From: Diphasiastrum complanatum | Taxonomy: Eukaryota; Streptophyta; Lycopodiopsida; Lycopodiales; Lycopodiaceae | Reading direction: 5' to 3' | NCBI GenBank assembly: GCA_029204225.1 | Contig: CM055104.1 | Span: forward strand, 39,424,527-39,488,526 | DNA: 64,000 bases | Shown here: positions 51,028 through 62,059 of the stretch, piece by piece | How positions within the stretch are numbered: position 1 is the first letter of the stretch | Layout of the letters: each line of letters begins with the position of its first letter | Notes under the pieces: model-generated | What the model was told of the DNA's origin: nothing | Database searches by the model: none | The model's input: only the letters and a program-made list of their open reading frames with translations | Translations under genes and position numbers: made by a program

Positions 51028-51278
51028 AGTTAAAATAACAATGATCGACTTATACAGTGCTTTCTTATTTCAACACGACACCACGTGTGCTTAGTTCTAG
51101 AGTTATCGGGCCATCTTTCTTTTACGAGCCCTTTGAGTGTTTTTAAGGAACTCATCTTTGTACTTACAAAGCAGTTGAATATACAGTTTGAAGAGAGCAA
51201 TTCTGAGTTCTTGTTGCACTTGACGTTGTGCTGTGGTGATTGATCCGGTCGGGTGTTTTCAATTGTGTTTTCTTAACT
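51028..51278 (+). repeat. Copia-7 3' LTR
   Basis: Starts AGTTAAAATAAC and ends TTTTCTTAACT, with TAATC following at 51279-51283. The terminal AGTTAA/TTAACT is a perfect inverted repeat. Confidence 0.92.
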
Positions 51279-51283
51279 TAATC

Positions 51284-51937
51284 TGTATACGATATAGCAA
51301 CAGATTTTGTATAAGCTAATTAAACACTCTTTATAATTCATTAATTTTGCACAACTAACTTTTCAAATCAAACATATTCCTTCCAAATGGATTTGTAGGC
51401 CGAACTAAAAAAACCATGAATATTTAGTACCAAGAAAAACTCGTATACTCATTTTTCTATACATTGAGTTGCAGTTAAAACCTATCTAATTTTTTTATGG
51501 GTATTTCATCATGTCATTCAAAATCATTCCAATTATTGGGTAATTGATGTCATAATTCTATATTATCACATTCTACTATAGCAAATAAAATTATAATATG
51601 AATTTAATTCATGACTTGCAAGGGAAAAACTCACGACCATAAAAAAATAATCGTGTTTATTCCAAAAAGATAACAATTGCACAATATCAAATGTGCAATT
51701 GAGAATATTTTGTAAGCTATTAAACAGAAGAATATTTCAGAAGTTACATTTGCAAGGTAAGGAGTGTTCACTATTCTATTTTGTTTCCACTACATTTAAT
51801 AATTTCAAATGCACATTCACTACCAAATTCTTTCAACTTTTTTGGTAACAACTACTCTTTCTATTTTCTAAAAATAATCTGACTTTTTTTTTTAAGCTCA
51901 TGAAATTTGGGAACGAAATTTTTTTGAAATCATGTAC
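51284..51937. other. AT-rich spacer
   Basis: No gene or repeat structure is seen between Copia-7 and hAT-like element 3. Confidence 0.5.
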
Positions 51938-52249
51938 GATAGTTGCATAGATGCACTGCGTTTCTAGAAACGCGTTTTTGGTTTGGGAATGCGTTTCTCA
52001 AAAACGTTTTTTTTTTTTTTTTGAATTTTGATTCTTATGGGCAATATGGGTATCAAATTAAAGCTCTAATCAAGGGCATTGCATTTATGTAGGTTGCCGA
52101 GTGTTTCGGTTACAGTGTGGTCCAATTTAGGTGCAGCAATCCTTGTTGGATTCTGTCAATCCCTATGAATTTTTAAAGACCTGCCAGAAACGCGTTTCTA
52201 GAAACATTTTTCTCCAAAAAACGCGTTTCTGGGTAACTATGGTTAGTTG
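51938..52249. mobile_element. hAT-like non-autonomous element 3 (internally deleted)
   Basis: The element is 51946-52241 (296 bp). Its left end is CATAGATGCACTGCG and its right end, read inward, CATAGTTACCCAG, both followed by AAACGCGTTT-type blocks. The flanks GATAGTTG (51938-51945) and GTTAGTTG (52242-52249) form an 8-bp duplication with one mismatch. Interior blocks GGGCAATATGGGTATCAAAT and GTTGGATTCTGTCA match elements 1 and 2, while the G-rich array is deleted. It is MITE-sized. Confidence 0.8.
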
Positions 52250-52436
52250 TTAATAAAGTTAGTGGTTATGGAAGTGGTAATTTCCTTCCAAAGTATATAA
52301 ACTGGGAGATTATGCATGTCTCTTGAATAAAGTTTAAACTTTGAAAAGTGAAATTTGCAACTGCAGTTTGCATTTCGCTTTTCAAAAAGTTTATGTTCCC
52401 AAAATCTATTCCAGTACTTTCCAAACCTAACGTGGC

Positions 52437-52580
52437 GGGGTGCATTCAGTCCCCAGACGCGTCCGATTTTTTTTTTTAATTTTTTTTGATGTTTTTAGAG
52501 TTAATATGGACGCGTCCGGGTCCGGACGCGGACGCGCATTGCCCACGTCCTGCCCGGACGCGCATCCCTGTGAATCCAAA
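52437..52580. repeat. CpG-rich block with imperfect inverted ends
   Basis: GCATTCAGTCCCCAGACGCG and, in reverse complement, GATTCACAGGGATGCGCGTC face each other around T-rich DNA and repeated GGACGCG motifs (ACGCGTCC, GGTCCGGACGCGGACGCG). The layout resembles a very short MITE, but no target duplication is visible. Confidence 0.4.
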
Positions 52581-54013
52581 CCTATTCATTTGTTGAACAA
52601 CCTTATTTCTCTAACACTACCTAGTATTACTTAATTGATGTGTAGACAACTACCTATTTCCTCCCTATTACACTTTGAATAGCAGTTATCCGGTTTTTTT
52701 AGACTCCTTATAAAGCTTCTGTTAAAAAATTAAACCAATTTAGAGGTTTATTTCTAGGAGCGTAAAATTATTGCTCATGAGATCACCCTGTCGGCTTTGA
52801 GAGGCCAAAACGAAACATGTTCCCGTTTGACTAGGCTTCTAAAAATCATAAAACTTCTATGTGCTCTCAACACGGTTAGCAGCGAAACTGAAGATCGCTA
52901 CAATTCTAGAAGAGCTGAGTGACAGGAAGTGGCTACAAATAGCCAGATTCTAATGATACAATCAAAATAAGCTCGCACAACAAAGTTTGTAGAGCAAACA
53001 ACTGACGCTACCTCCTGTGCTGTGATTCTGTTTGAAGCTGGTTTGATCGCAGAATCATGAGCCAGTCATGGAATAGAGAGAATAATGTAGCACGTTGTAG
53101 AGAATGATTGTTTAAATAAAGTAATATCAGACCTTATCATACTTTTAGCAAGAGCGAATGAACTTTCCTATCAATTTTTTTGTAGACGGATATTAGATAG
53201 TTTGTCTCTTGCATCGCTTCTGTCAAACTTATTATAGAATTCAGAATTCAGTCACGTTTCTTGTTCCAACTCCACCATGGATGCCCCTAACCACGCAATA
53301 ACTCGCTTATCCAATGGGTACGTCTACTGGATCCAGTGAAAGATACGCATGTGAGCTCTCTCACTGCTCAGCCAGCACCATGGATCAGAATTCAAGTTGG
53401 ACGGGAGGAGTGAGCTAGTTAGTGAGGTCCATGGACTGTGGCTCGCTGACAGCAGCTATGGCTGGTGGGTGTGGTGATAAATAAATGTATGAAGCATGGC
53501 CCATGTATGCAAAGCTGTAGAGGTAGCTCAGAGACCAGCATTTATATGCTTTCAAATTCTTTGATTATTTTCATGTTTTAAACCTGACAAACGGAATTAA
53601 AACTGTTGCGTCGCTATAGAAACACATTTCTGGAAAAGAATGGATGAAGAAATTCACGGGATAGTAAAAATAGGTCCATCAAACATTTGTAAGTTTCAAA
53701 AGACGCAATACACTATGCATCAATCAATCGTACTCGTCATATGTTACGAGCCAATCTTATAAAGAACCTACAACAATTAAATGAAAGTTGTTGAACATGC
53801 AGAATAAAACCAATAAATTCTAAATTCAGAGCTAAACTTATTGAAATTTTTGCAGGTAATATTCCTACAGACTCCAAAACTAATCAATGAAATACCAATT
53901 TCAAGAATTGGCCGGTAAGAAATGATCAGATTTTCATGAGCACTGCTAAAAACCACCGTCTACTTGAAGAGATAGGTATGATATGCAAAGGATTGCAGCA
54001 AGAAAAAAGTTTG
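52581..54013. other. Unassigned intergenic DNA
   Basis: I see no gene with support. A short hAT-end-like AAACACATTTCTGG occurs near 53620. Confidence 0.4.
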
Positions 54014-54150
54014 GCACCTCGCATGCTCCACATTGCTTTCATCTTCATGAGATTTTTTGTCACGCTCGATTTCATTTTCCAAACTTGTCGACTCCAGTGA
54101 ATTTGAAACAGCACGAACTCCATTAGCATGTCTCCCACGTCTAGTACTGT
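54014..54150 (-). pseudogene. Possible host exon beside the gypsy insertion
   Basis: On the minus strand an acceptor-like TTATAACAG precedes a frame with RRGRHANGVRAVSNSLE, STSLENEIERDKKSHEDE and SNVEHAR, ending at a donor-like GCGAG|GTGCC. The peptide has the composition of a nuclear charged protein. No homolog is recognised, and the gene around it, if any, is broken by the gypsy element. Confidence 0.3.
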
Positions 54151-54298
54151 TATAATCTACTTATTACTGCAATCCTCCAGTGCCGAACGATTCACGTTCC
54201 ACCCCGCCGTAGGACCTAATCCGGGTCCACCCTCCGTGCCTTGGCCTGTGACCGAATCAAGCAGGATCCGGCTTCCATCCCTGACGGCGTCCCATACC

Positions 54299-54481
54299 AC
54301 CGCCTAGGCTCTCAGCCATCTCCTACCTCACGCTAGCATACATCCTGGCCGTGCACACGCTCTCCATCCACCTCCTCCTAGGTAGATAGAATGGATGACA
54401 AATGAGTCCTCCTTCCCTTGTATACCTCCAAGGAGAGAGACTCCAAGCCATGTGCACACCTAGATCATGACACGTGACAAC
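54299..54481 (-). repeat. Gypsy-2 LTR part repeated at 55739-55921
   Basis: The two copies share, almost unchanged, CCGCCTAGGCTCTCAGCCAT through CATGACACGTG(A/G)CAA. About eight differences are visible. Confidence 0.9.
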
Positions 54482-54869
54482 CATGCAGGTTCACGAGTCA
54501 CCAGTCAAGTCTACAGGCCCAGTCATCGTCTAGTCTCAGGTCTGGGTTTGGGACCCAAGGGAGTTGGGTCCCTAACATTCCCTCTTCCTTGAAAAATTCC
54601 TTATCTAAGGAAGAAAACCAGGGAACCTCAGTTTAAGGTCACATTCCTTTTCCCAAGTATCATCATCCTCAAAACTTACCTTTCCAACGAACCAAGTACT
54701 CAGTTACCTGCCGGTTTCTGAGCCCACGTTGACGTACATCAACAATGGCCTGTGGTTCCGTAGATACAAAGGATGTTAGGTCCTCCAGCCGAACTAAGTC
54801 CTCCTGAAGTATCAAGTCATCCTTTCCACCAAGTCGTTCCTTTAAACCGATGGAGTTTTTTTACTATAC

Positions 54870-55740
54870 AGAATGGTCCTACATAGTGAGGTGATAACTT
54901 ACGACATTTTCCAGTCTTTAATACCTTGAGTCTTTTGGGATTCTAAGATATACCCAAGCCCCCTCCTCATAGACCCTAGGTTGTCGCTTTTGATTAGCGT
55001 AAATTGGGCTCTATCCTGAACCATTTTAACGTTTTCGCGAGCAACAAGCAACATTTCTTGCACATGCAGGAAATCTACTATTGCTTTAACCTTGAGGCCT
55101 TTGAGGCCCACTGAAATGGGAGCCCTAGGCTGGAAACCATACATCAGAGAAAATGGACTAAAACCCATCGCTGAGTGTTTTGCACTGTTATACGTAGACT
55201 CAATCATTGGAAGGTACCTTTCCAAATCTGACTGTCTTCTAGACACATATGCCCGAAGCATATCTTCGATAGACTGGTTCGTCCTCTCTGTCTGACCATC
55301 TGATTCAGGATGATCAAATGACCCCAAACTTAAAGTGGTCTCTAATTTCTGAAAGACCGCTTGTTAGAATTTGCCAGTGAACTTTGGATCTCGATCACTA
55401 ACAATGTCATTCGGCAAACCAAATAACCTGAACAACTTTTTAACGAAAAGCTGAGCAAGTTCAGAAGCTTTGACGGTTTGCTTGGTTGGTAAGAACTCCG
55501 CCATTTTAGTTAACCTGTCAACTATTACCCAAATGGCATCATTTTGCTTCCCCGTCCGAGTTTGCCCACCACAAAGTCCATGGAAATGCTTTTCCACTTT
55601 CTTTCGGGAATTTCCAAGGTCATTAGTAAACCAGCTGCCTTAAGTCTTTCAACTTTATTAACTTGGCATTGTGCACACTTGCGAACATATGCCTCCACTT
55701 GACTTTTTAAGTTTGGCCAGTAAAAGTTCCTTTTTACCAC
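54870..55740 (-). pseudogene. Gypsy-2 integrase remnant
   Basis: From 55740 the minus strand encodes the zinc-binding end (KRNFYWPNLKSQVEAYVRKC, AQCQVNK), then the core with SISMDFV (first aspartate) and WVIVDRLTKMAEFLP. FGLPNDIVSDRDPKFTGKF carries the second aspartate, DHPESDGQTERTNQ the glutamate, and the C-terminal part starts at FSLMYGFQPRAP. Two frame changes (near 55560 and 55360) interrupt it. The triad residues are all present across frames. Confidence 0.85.
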
Positions 55741-55921
55741 CGCCTAGGCTCTCAGCCATCTCCTGCCTCACGCTAGCATACATCCTGGCCGTGCACACAC
55801 TCTCCATCCACCTCCTCCTAGGTAGATAGAATGGATGGCAAATGAGTCCTCCTCCCCTTGTATACCTCCAAGGAGAGAGACTCCAAGCCATGTGCACACC
55901 TAGATCATGACACGTGGCAAC
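55739..55921 (-). repeat. Gypsy-2 truncated LTR fragment
   Basis: This is an internal piece of the LTR, cut at both ends, fused to the integrase zinc finger on its left and to module C DNA on its right. The junctions point to deletion within an originally complete element. Confidence 0.8.
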
Positions 55922-55922
55922 T

Positions 55923-56810
55923 ATTGTCTGCTTAAAATTAACACCACAATTGTAACCACCACAAATGCTAAGTTCCAGATCAGATCTAGAATGACAACCG
56001 GCCTTGAATAGGCCCAATCGCTCCCTCTCTTCCAATTGCTCTGCGAATTTGCAGAGAACGTAAGACTTTGAAGAGTGAAACCGGATGACACGAACCTGAA
56101 AAACCGAATAAAACCTGTTCTGACATTATACAACGAAAAGCTATATTCAATATGTGAAAATCCTCTGGGATGAGGGGGGATTGGCCATGGTACTCATGCA
56201 TCACCAATCACCAATCAATTTTTCAAAACCAATCGCATTTTGTCAAGAAACCACAACCCAATTTCAAGAATCCCTCATCCCCACAGGCCATCGCAAAAGC
56301 CCACAACCCTCTCTACAACCCTCCACAACCCTCAACTACAAAATAAAAAGGAAGCAGCTGCATACACCAAAGACAATAAATCCATAAACCCCTTGACGGT
56401 TAAACCCAAGAGTACTCTTGTAAATAAAAACATCAGACCATAGCACACAAGTCCCTGCTAAAGTCACTTGCAGTCAAGAAATCGTAACACAACACTTTCC
56501 AATTCAATGCCATCGCAATTTTACTTGCAACCGGGAATCAAAAAATTCGTTCCAACAACGCATGTGTCATTCGCCAATTGACTCAAATTACAAGAAATTA
56601 GAAGAATGAAATCCCTACAAAATCCTAAAACCCTCTACAACCCTCCACTAAACAAGAAAACAAAGCCCTGTGCATACACCAAAGAAAACAAATCCCCAAT
56701 CCCTTGATTGTTATGCTCAAGAGTCCAAACAAAACTTTATAGATACAAATATCACACAAGTACCTACTCTTCTCTTCTACGAAAGTTGCTACAACGGAGG
56801 AACCTTAACC
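55923..56810 (-). pseudogene. Module C: third copy of the leader-intron-start-exon module
   Basis: On the minus strand, 56810-56175 matches the module A leader (41204-41850), including the two diverged 300-bp units. It ends at an ATGGCCAATCCCCCCTCAT start (56195). After PPLIPEDF the sequence is unlike A or B (HILNIAFRCIMSEQ), so the conserved start exon is attached to a different downstream sequence. A frame continues to 55986 without recognisable domain. Confidence 0.5.
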
Positions 56811-57800
56811 CAACACTTTCCAACTCAAAGCATCGCAATTTCAGTTGCAACAGGGCATCAAGAAATCTTACAACACAAGTGCCAATTGCCTCCAACTACA
56901 AGAACTAAAACCATTAGGCTGCAGCACACATGTCCTACTCTTAACGCTGCCTGGAAAGGAGAAAACCTAACTCAACAGATTGTTATTTCACTTTCACCAG
57001 TGGATCAAGAAATCGTACCACCAACAGTCGGCGCCTGCGTCACGCGCCAATTGACCCCAACAACAAGAACGCTTGTTCTAGAGATAGTTGTGCCGCGAAA
57101 CTGGCCGCCCATGAAAGAGAGGCACAAAAAGATTTCTCAAAACTGTACAAATACGTGCAAAACACCTCCAAACTGATTGTTGATAATAGAGACAGAAGAT
57201 GTGCCAGGAAAGTAGTCGTTGATGATAGACACAAAAACGCTTCCAAATTGTTGGTGACAAAGACACAGATGTCGCAAGAAACGGATCCCTAAAGAACGAG
57301 ACACACAAAAGCATTCTGATTCACAAAATGATCAGTGATAACACAGAGATGAGATATCAGCCCATAGCAAACTAAAACAGATCATCGCTGCTAGATACAC
57401 AGAAGTCCGGAGTAGAAAATAGCAATCTCGTTAATAAAGCACTCAAAATCCAGCTTCTGCGCTTCATGCTGGAATCAGACATTGCATGGAAGTCCGGACT
57501 CCGCACTGAAGAACGCAAACAGAGAGAAATCAAGCACAACCCAACCACCTGAAGTTTCTATTTATCCAACAGCAAATCCTGGCCACCTTGTGCGCTTCAT
57601 GGCGGAATGATACACTGCATGCAACTTGGGCACCGAAAAACGCAAACTAGGAAGCAGATACTGCAATGCTGCATGCAGCACCGCATTGAAAAATGCAAAA
57701 AACCAGGAATAGATGGAACACAAAAGGAAGCACAAGTTAGAACGCGTGAACTTTCTATTTAAGCAACATGAAATCATGGCCAGTGCCAACGTTCATTCCG
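56811..57800 (-). promoter_or_regulatory. Upstream part of module C with duplicated promoter-like units
   Basis: Two to three diverged direct units of about 110-130 bp lie at 57440-57790. Each has GCGCTTCATG(C/G)(C/T)GGAAT and, on the minus strand, a TATA-like TAAATAGAA (57557-57565 and 57756-57764). They lie upstream of the module leader in the right orientation to act as tandem promoters. This is inferred from sequence only. Confidence 0.35.
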
Positions 57801-58180
57801 TGCCACATGGCTACTCTATTTGAGGAGAAAGCTTAAATTTGGGTATAGGACAAAATTGTTAACATTTATGATATAAAGTAGTCATTTATGATCTTGAATC
57901 TGCACTTATAATAGAATGGATCCATATGAAAGTCTTAATTAATAAATCAATAGAGTATTATAATTCTTCATACTAGGATATCTACCAAACACAGGGAGCA
58001 ATTGCTTTTTCAAGGAGCATACTAGGAACTGGGAGTTAGAAATTAAGTGCAATCAAATATAGATCTAATTAATTTGTTGAAAGAAAAGTTTTATAAATAT
58101 TTTAATTAATGATTACGAGATGTTAAATTGTTGACAAAAATAAACAAAAAAATCAAAATATCACTTTAAAGGCCATTACA
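57801..58180. other. AT-rich spacer
   Basis: Nothing recognisable is seen. The 3' target site of LINE-2 is at its right edge. Confidence 0.5.
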
Positions 58181-58210
58181 TTTTTTTTTTTTGAAAGCTT
58201 AATTTCACTA

Positions 58211-58762
58211 TTAGATATTCACAAATGTACAAAAAACAGACAGCGGCTTCCATGGCCGGAAACTACAGTAATCCCCCAGCAAGATAGTAGCCGTGTCCAG
58301 AGAAAAGGTGAGGCCCCACTGCGAGAAAATGTGGCTCAAATCCAACCAAACATGTCGATAACAGTGAAGGAATAAGTGCTCCACCGTTTCTTCAGCCAAC
58401 TGGCAGAGTGGGCAAAGGCGATCATCAAGGAAAGGCCACTTGGACAGCAAAGGAAGGGATTTGGTAAGGATGTGATAGGCAAGGTACCGTAGCTTCCCTA
58501 CCGATAGAGAGCGGGCAGTTTGGAGACGGGAGCGCCAGGCAGGCGAAGAGTCAGAGGCTGACCACAGGTGGTTCAGGTAATCCGGGAAAAGAGAGGGAAA
58601 CTGGTGACGATGCAGGGAAGAATAAGAGAAGAGGGAGGGGGGAAGGGGTGGGTTCCAACCAGAAAGGTCCGCAGATGGGACGCGGAAAATATGAAGCGGG
58701 ATGGCACAAAAAGCAGCCTGCTTTTCGATAAAGAGAGGGTAGAGAAAGGAAGGACTTGGCAA
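58211..58762 (-). pseudogene. LINE-2 C-terminal zf-RVT domain
   Basis: The 183-codon frame ends the ORF2 protein. The zinc-binding motif uses C117, C120, H129 and C134 (CPLCQLAEETVEHLFLHC), standard for the zf-RVT domain of plant LINEs. It stops 20 bases before the poly(A) tail. Confidence 0.85.
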
Positions 58763-59308
58763 GGAGGGATATGGACCAACTGAGCAAGGAAAGAAAGGCC
58801 TTTAGTGGCTAAAGAAACAGAAAGGCGAGGGTGAGAGCGGAAGAGGGGCTGTGCATTTGGAGGAAAAAGAGAAGAGGTCCAGATGGATTCAGTGGAAGAG
58901 AGAGTGGATACATCTCTCCAAGAGAGGAAGGAGCGAAGGAGAAGCAAAAGGTGGGCCAGGTTGGTCAGAACAAAAGAACCTTTGAACTTAAAGGAACAGC
59001 CAAAGGCCAGAATACACGCAAGAGTGGGGGGAGATTTTAGCAGAGCCGGAACTGCCGTTGGGAACGGTTCTTGACAGCAGGGTCGGAAATGCCAAGGCCG
59101 CCATCCATAGTAGCGGGCGTACACACAGACCAAGGAAGAAGATGACGCTTCCCCGTCCAGAGAAAGCGGCGAAGAGCCTTAGCAAGAGAGTCATGCAAGG
59201 CTTGGGTGGCAATGAAAAGAGAAGAGAAAAAGACCGGCAGAGCAGAGAGGATGTGGCGGACAATTAAAACCCAGGATAGAAAGGATAAAAAACGAGGGTC
59301 CCAGTTGG

Positions 59309-60172
59309 CTAACTTGTTAGAAAATGAGCGAAGGAATCACTGAGTGCGCTGGGAAGAAGATAAATGAATACCAAAAGGAATGCCCAAAAGGCGGGTGATT
59401 GTACCATGAGAGACAATGCGAAGTCCGAGAGCTGAGACCCAATCGGGCACAATATTATGAATAACATGGAGTTCAGACTTCCGAGTATTAAGAAGGGAGG
59501 AAGAACAATAACAAAACTCTTGAAAGAGGGATAACAATCGGAGGACATGCGGTTCAGAGAGGAGGGAGAGGAGGGTGACATCATCAGCAAAGAGCTGATG
59601 CGAGAGCGGCCCCAAGGAGTGAGGCCCGGAGAAATACCGGAGAGCGAGGCAGCTTCATGGAAAGCACGAGGCACACACGAAGTTCAAAAAAGACAAGGAA
59701 AAGCCAAGAGCTCGACAAGAAGCCCAAATATAGTCCCAGCCGAGCCGATCAAAGGCTTTGTCCAAGTCTAGACGAAGGAAAAGAGCAGGGACGGCCGAGG
59801 CAGCAAGAGAGTCCACAGCCTTCCAAACGTTGAGGATAGAATCCATAATATTTCGACCTTTGACAATCCAAACTGCTCAGGAGAAAGGAGAGAATGAAGA
59901 AGGGGAGATAGACGGCGAGCCATGGCTTTGGCCAAGATCTTATAGGAGGTATTTAACATAGTGAGTGGACGGAAATCTAAGATCAGCAGAGGCAAGAAAA
60001 CTTTGGGGATGAATTTGATCCGGCCTTCAGACATGAACGCAGGCAGGACCGAAGCAGAGCAAGAGAGGTTGGCAACATGAAGCAGCCCTGGGCCCAACAA
60101 CTCCCAGAACTGGAGGAAAAATTTAGGGATAACTCCATTTGGTCCAGGAGTTTTGCCAGATTGTGATAGCAC
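59309..60172 (-). pseudogene. LINE-2 reverse transcriptase domain
   Basis: Fragments in shifting frames include SGKTPGPNGVIPKFF and IKFIPKVFLPLLILDFRPLT (about 60000-60140), ILAKAMARRL, LRLDLDKAFDRLGWDYIW (about 59720-59775) and the catalytic F-A-D-D in HQLFADDVTLLSLL (about 59580-59591). The order matches L1-type reverse transcriptases. At least three frame changes interrupt it. Confidence 0.82.
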
Positions 60173-60199
60173 CAGGGACGGAAAGCGAGTGAATAAAGG

Positions 60200-61240
60200 A
60201 GGAAGATTACTTCCGCTCGTAAGGCATGAACGAAGAAGGAAGAAGGCAAATCACTCTGGCAAAGCCAGTTGAGTTTCGAGCGAAGCATAAGGCCAGTGGC
60301 AAGGTGATAATCATGGCGACGCAAAATGTTTTGGCAGCGCAGCTGAAGATCCAAGTAAAGCGTGGAGTCCTTAGCAGAAGTTTGGGCCGCAGTTATGCCT
60401 TGAAGGAGGGTTACCGCCAAGGAGCAAAGCCGGGAATGAGAGCGAGAGAGTGGTTGGCCAGCATGTCTAAGAAAGGCAGAGCCGTTAGTAAGCATGGCAG
60501 CAAAGGAGGAGGAAGAGACAAGGGTAGCCTGCAGCGCGTCTCGTACGGCCGGAGAAGACAGGAGAGTGGAATTCATGATGTAGGGAGAGTGAAAAGAGTT
60601 GGCCAGAAGGGTGAGAAATGAACAATGAAGTAGAACAGGACTGTGATCAGAGAGGGTGGTAAATTGATGAGTCTCAGTGTCCAAGAGACAAAGCCAGTTA
60701 GCAGAAGAGAAAAGGTAAAAAAGGTCTAACCTTGCCGAATGGAAAGACAGTCCCAGCCTACAGTTAGTCCAAGTGTGATGCAGGAACTGTTGCAAGACAT
60801 GAGAGGCATCAAGAAGAGAGTGAGAGGACTGAAACGAAGACCAGACAACATATTCAGAGGGTAGGATAGCATGTAGCCCATCAAAAGGATCAAGATACAT
60901 GTTAAAATCCCCTAAAACAATCAAGCGGTCGTCTAGGGTAGGCGGCAAGGACGACCAAAAGTCAATGTGTTCAAAAGTAAGACAGCTAGCATAGAGGTTA
61001 AACACAGAGAAGGTTAAACCTAGCTTGCAAAGGGAAAGAAGGACCCACTTGCCAGCTGAATCTGAAAAAGTGGAGAGCACCTGCCAATCACGAGAAACAA
61101 GCGTTAGAACTCCCCCCCCTGAGTGCCTTGGGCAGGAGAAACACCATAATGAAAGGTGGCCGCAAATTTCTTGATAAGGCAGTGCTGATTAAATTCCCAC
61201 AGTTTTGTCTCTTGCAAGGCCAGCAACTCAAGAAGGAGCT
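60200..61240 (-). pseudogene. LINE-2 APE-type endonuclease domain
   Basis: LLALQETKLW (about 61180-61210) is the catalytic start. A frameshift occurs in a run of eight C at 61112-61119. The domain then continues with VFNLYASC, the catalytic LIVLGDFNMYLDP (about 60890-60930), ARLDLFYL and the terminal LSDHSPVLLH (about 60630-60660). All main catalytic motifs are present. The enzyme nicks target DNA to prime reverse transcription. Confidence 0.8.
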
Positions 61241-61498
61241 TGGCCCTTAAGTCCCTCTTCACTATAGTAAGCCTGTTATAGGCTTTCATCGTCGTAGAAT
61301 GTTTCTTAGTGATGGTTGCAACCGCAGGCACTCTGGCAGGCAGAGCCGCTGAAGGGAGCGCCCGCGAGCCCGGGCTAGTACGGGCTGCCATGGATAGAGA
61401 GGGTGCTGCCAAAGAGGGAGGTATCAGCCCCTGCACCAAGGGAAAGGGCGTCCGTAGCAGAGCATCAGGTTGGTCCTCAAGATAATCTGCCCAGCGAG

Positions 61499-61957
61499 TC
61501 AACTCAGCAGGCTGTAGATCAGAACTGGGACACACAGGCTAGGGAGGCTGTGTGCCGGTGAGTGCCGCCGAAACCAGAGGCTCTTCAGTATTAGAGGAGG
61601 ACTCCACAGGGTGAAGGAACAAGAGCCTGCTGCTCGCTCGGCAAGACAACCATCAAACCAATCAGGAGGCACCACTGGAGGCGAAACAGGGGGGTTGGCC
61701 ACATGCCGAGAGGGCCGACCCAACAATACAGGTGCATCAAAGGGAGTAGGTAGCAGAGGAGGCAAAGACGACACTCCCGAAGCAACCTTGAAGGTTGGCC
61801 CGGGCGGATGGACATCAACAACTCCTAGCAAGAGAGGGGCATTCGAGCGTTGCGGAGGTAAGCACCGAGCAGGAAGGGGACAGTTCGCCACCATATGCCC
61901 AAGGCGGCGACATCTGTAATAGGAGTCCGGGAGTCCTTTAAAAATATCTGGCCGCAC
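61499..61957 (-). pseudogene. LINE-2 ORF1 zinc-knuckle part with first cysteine lost
   Basis: YYRCRRLGHMVANC occupies the place of the usual CxxCxxxGHxxxxC knuckle. The first cysteine is tyrosine (TAT/TAC instead of TGT/TGC), which would disrupt zinc binding. The rest is proline-rich. Confidence 0.65.
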
Positions 61958-62059
61958 ATATGACTGATCAGCAGAAAAGAAGAGAACCTACTCGACCAGA
62001 GGCTGAGATTGCTTCCAAAGGGGACAAGCATGGACATGAGGCGAAGGATTGTGGGCTTT

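Larger units (their letters stand above)
45281..51278 (+). mobile_element. Copia-7: structurally complete Ty1/copia retrotransposon
   Basis: The element has two LTRs (249 and 251 bp), a primer-binding site touching the 5' LTR, a 1.25-kb leader, a gag-pol frame, a polypurine tract and 5-bp target duplications TAATC (45276-45280 and 51279-51283). By eye the LTRs differ by eight substitutions and one 2-bp indel (about 97% identity), so insertion was fairly recent. The LTR ends are A(C/G)TTAA...TTAACT rather than TG...CA. Two nonsense codons interrupt the polyprotein. Confidence 0.93.
54151..55922 (-). mobile_element. Rearranged Ty3/gypsy element (Gypsy-2)
   Basis: A minus-strand 3' LTR (to 54577, starting TGTTAGGGACCC on the minus strand) is preceded by a polypurine tract (54578-54590). 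An integrase segment follows, and then a 182-bp fragment of the same LTR (55739-55921) joined directly to the integrase zinc-finger region. Gag, protease, reverse transcriptase and the primer-binding site are gone. Confidence 0.8.
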
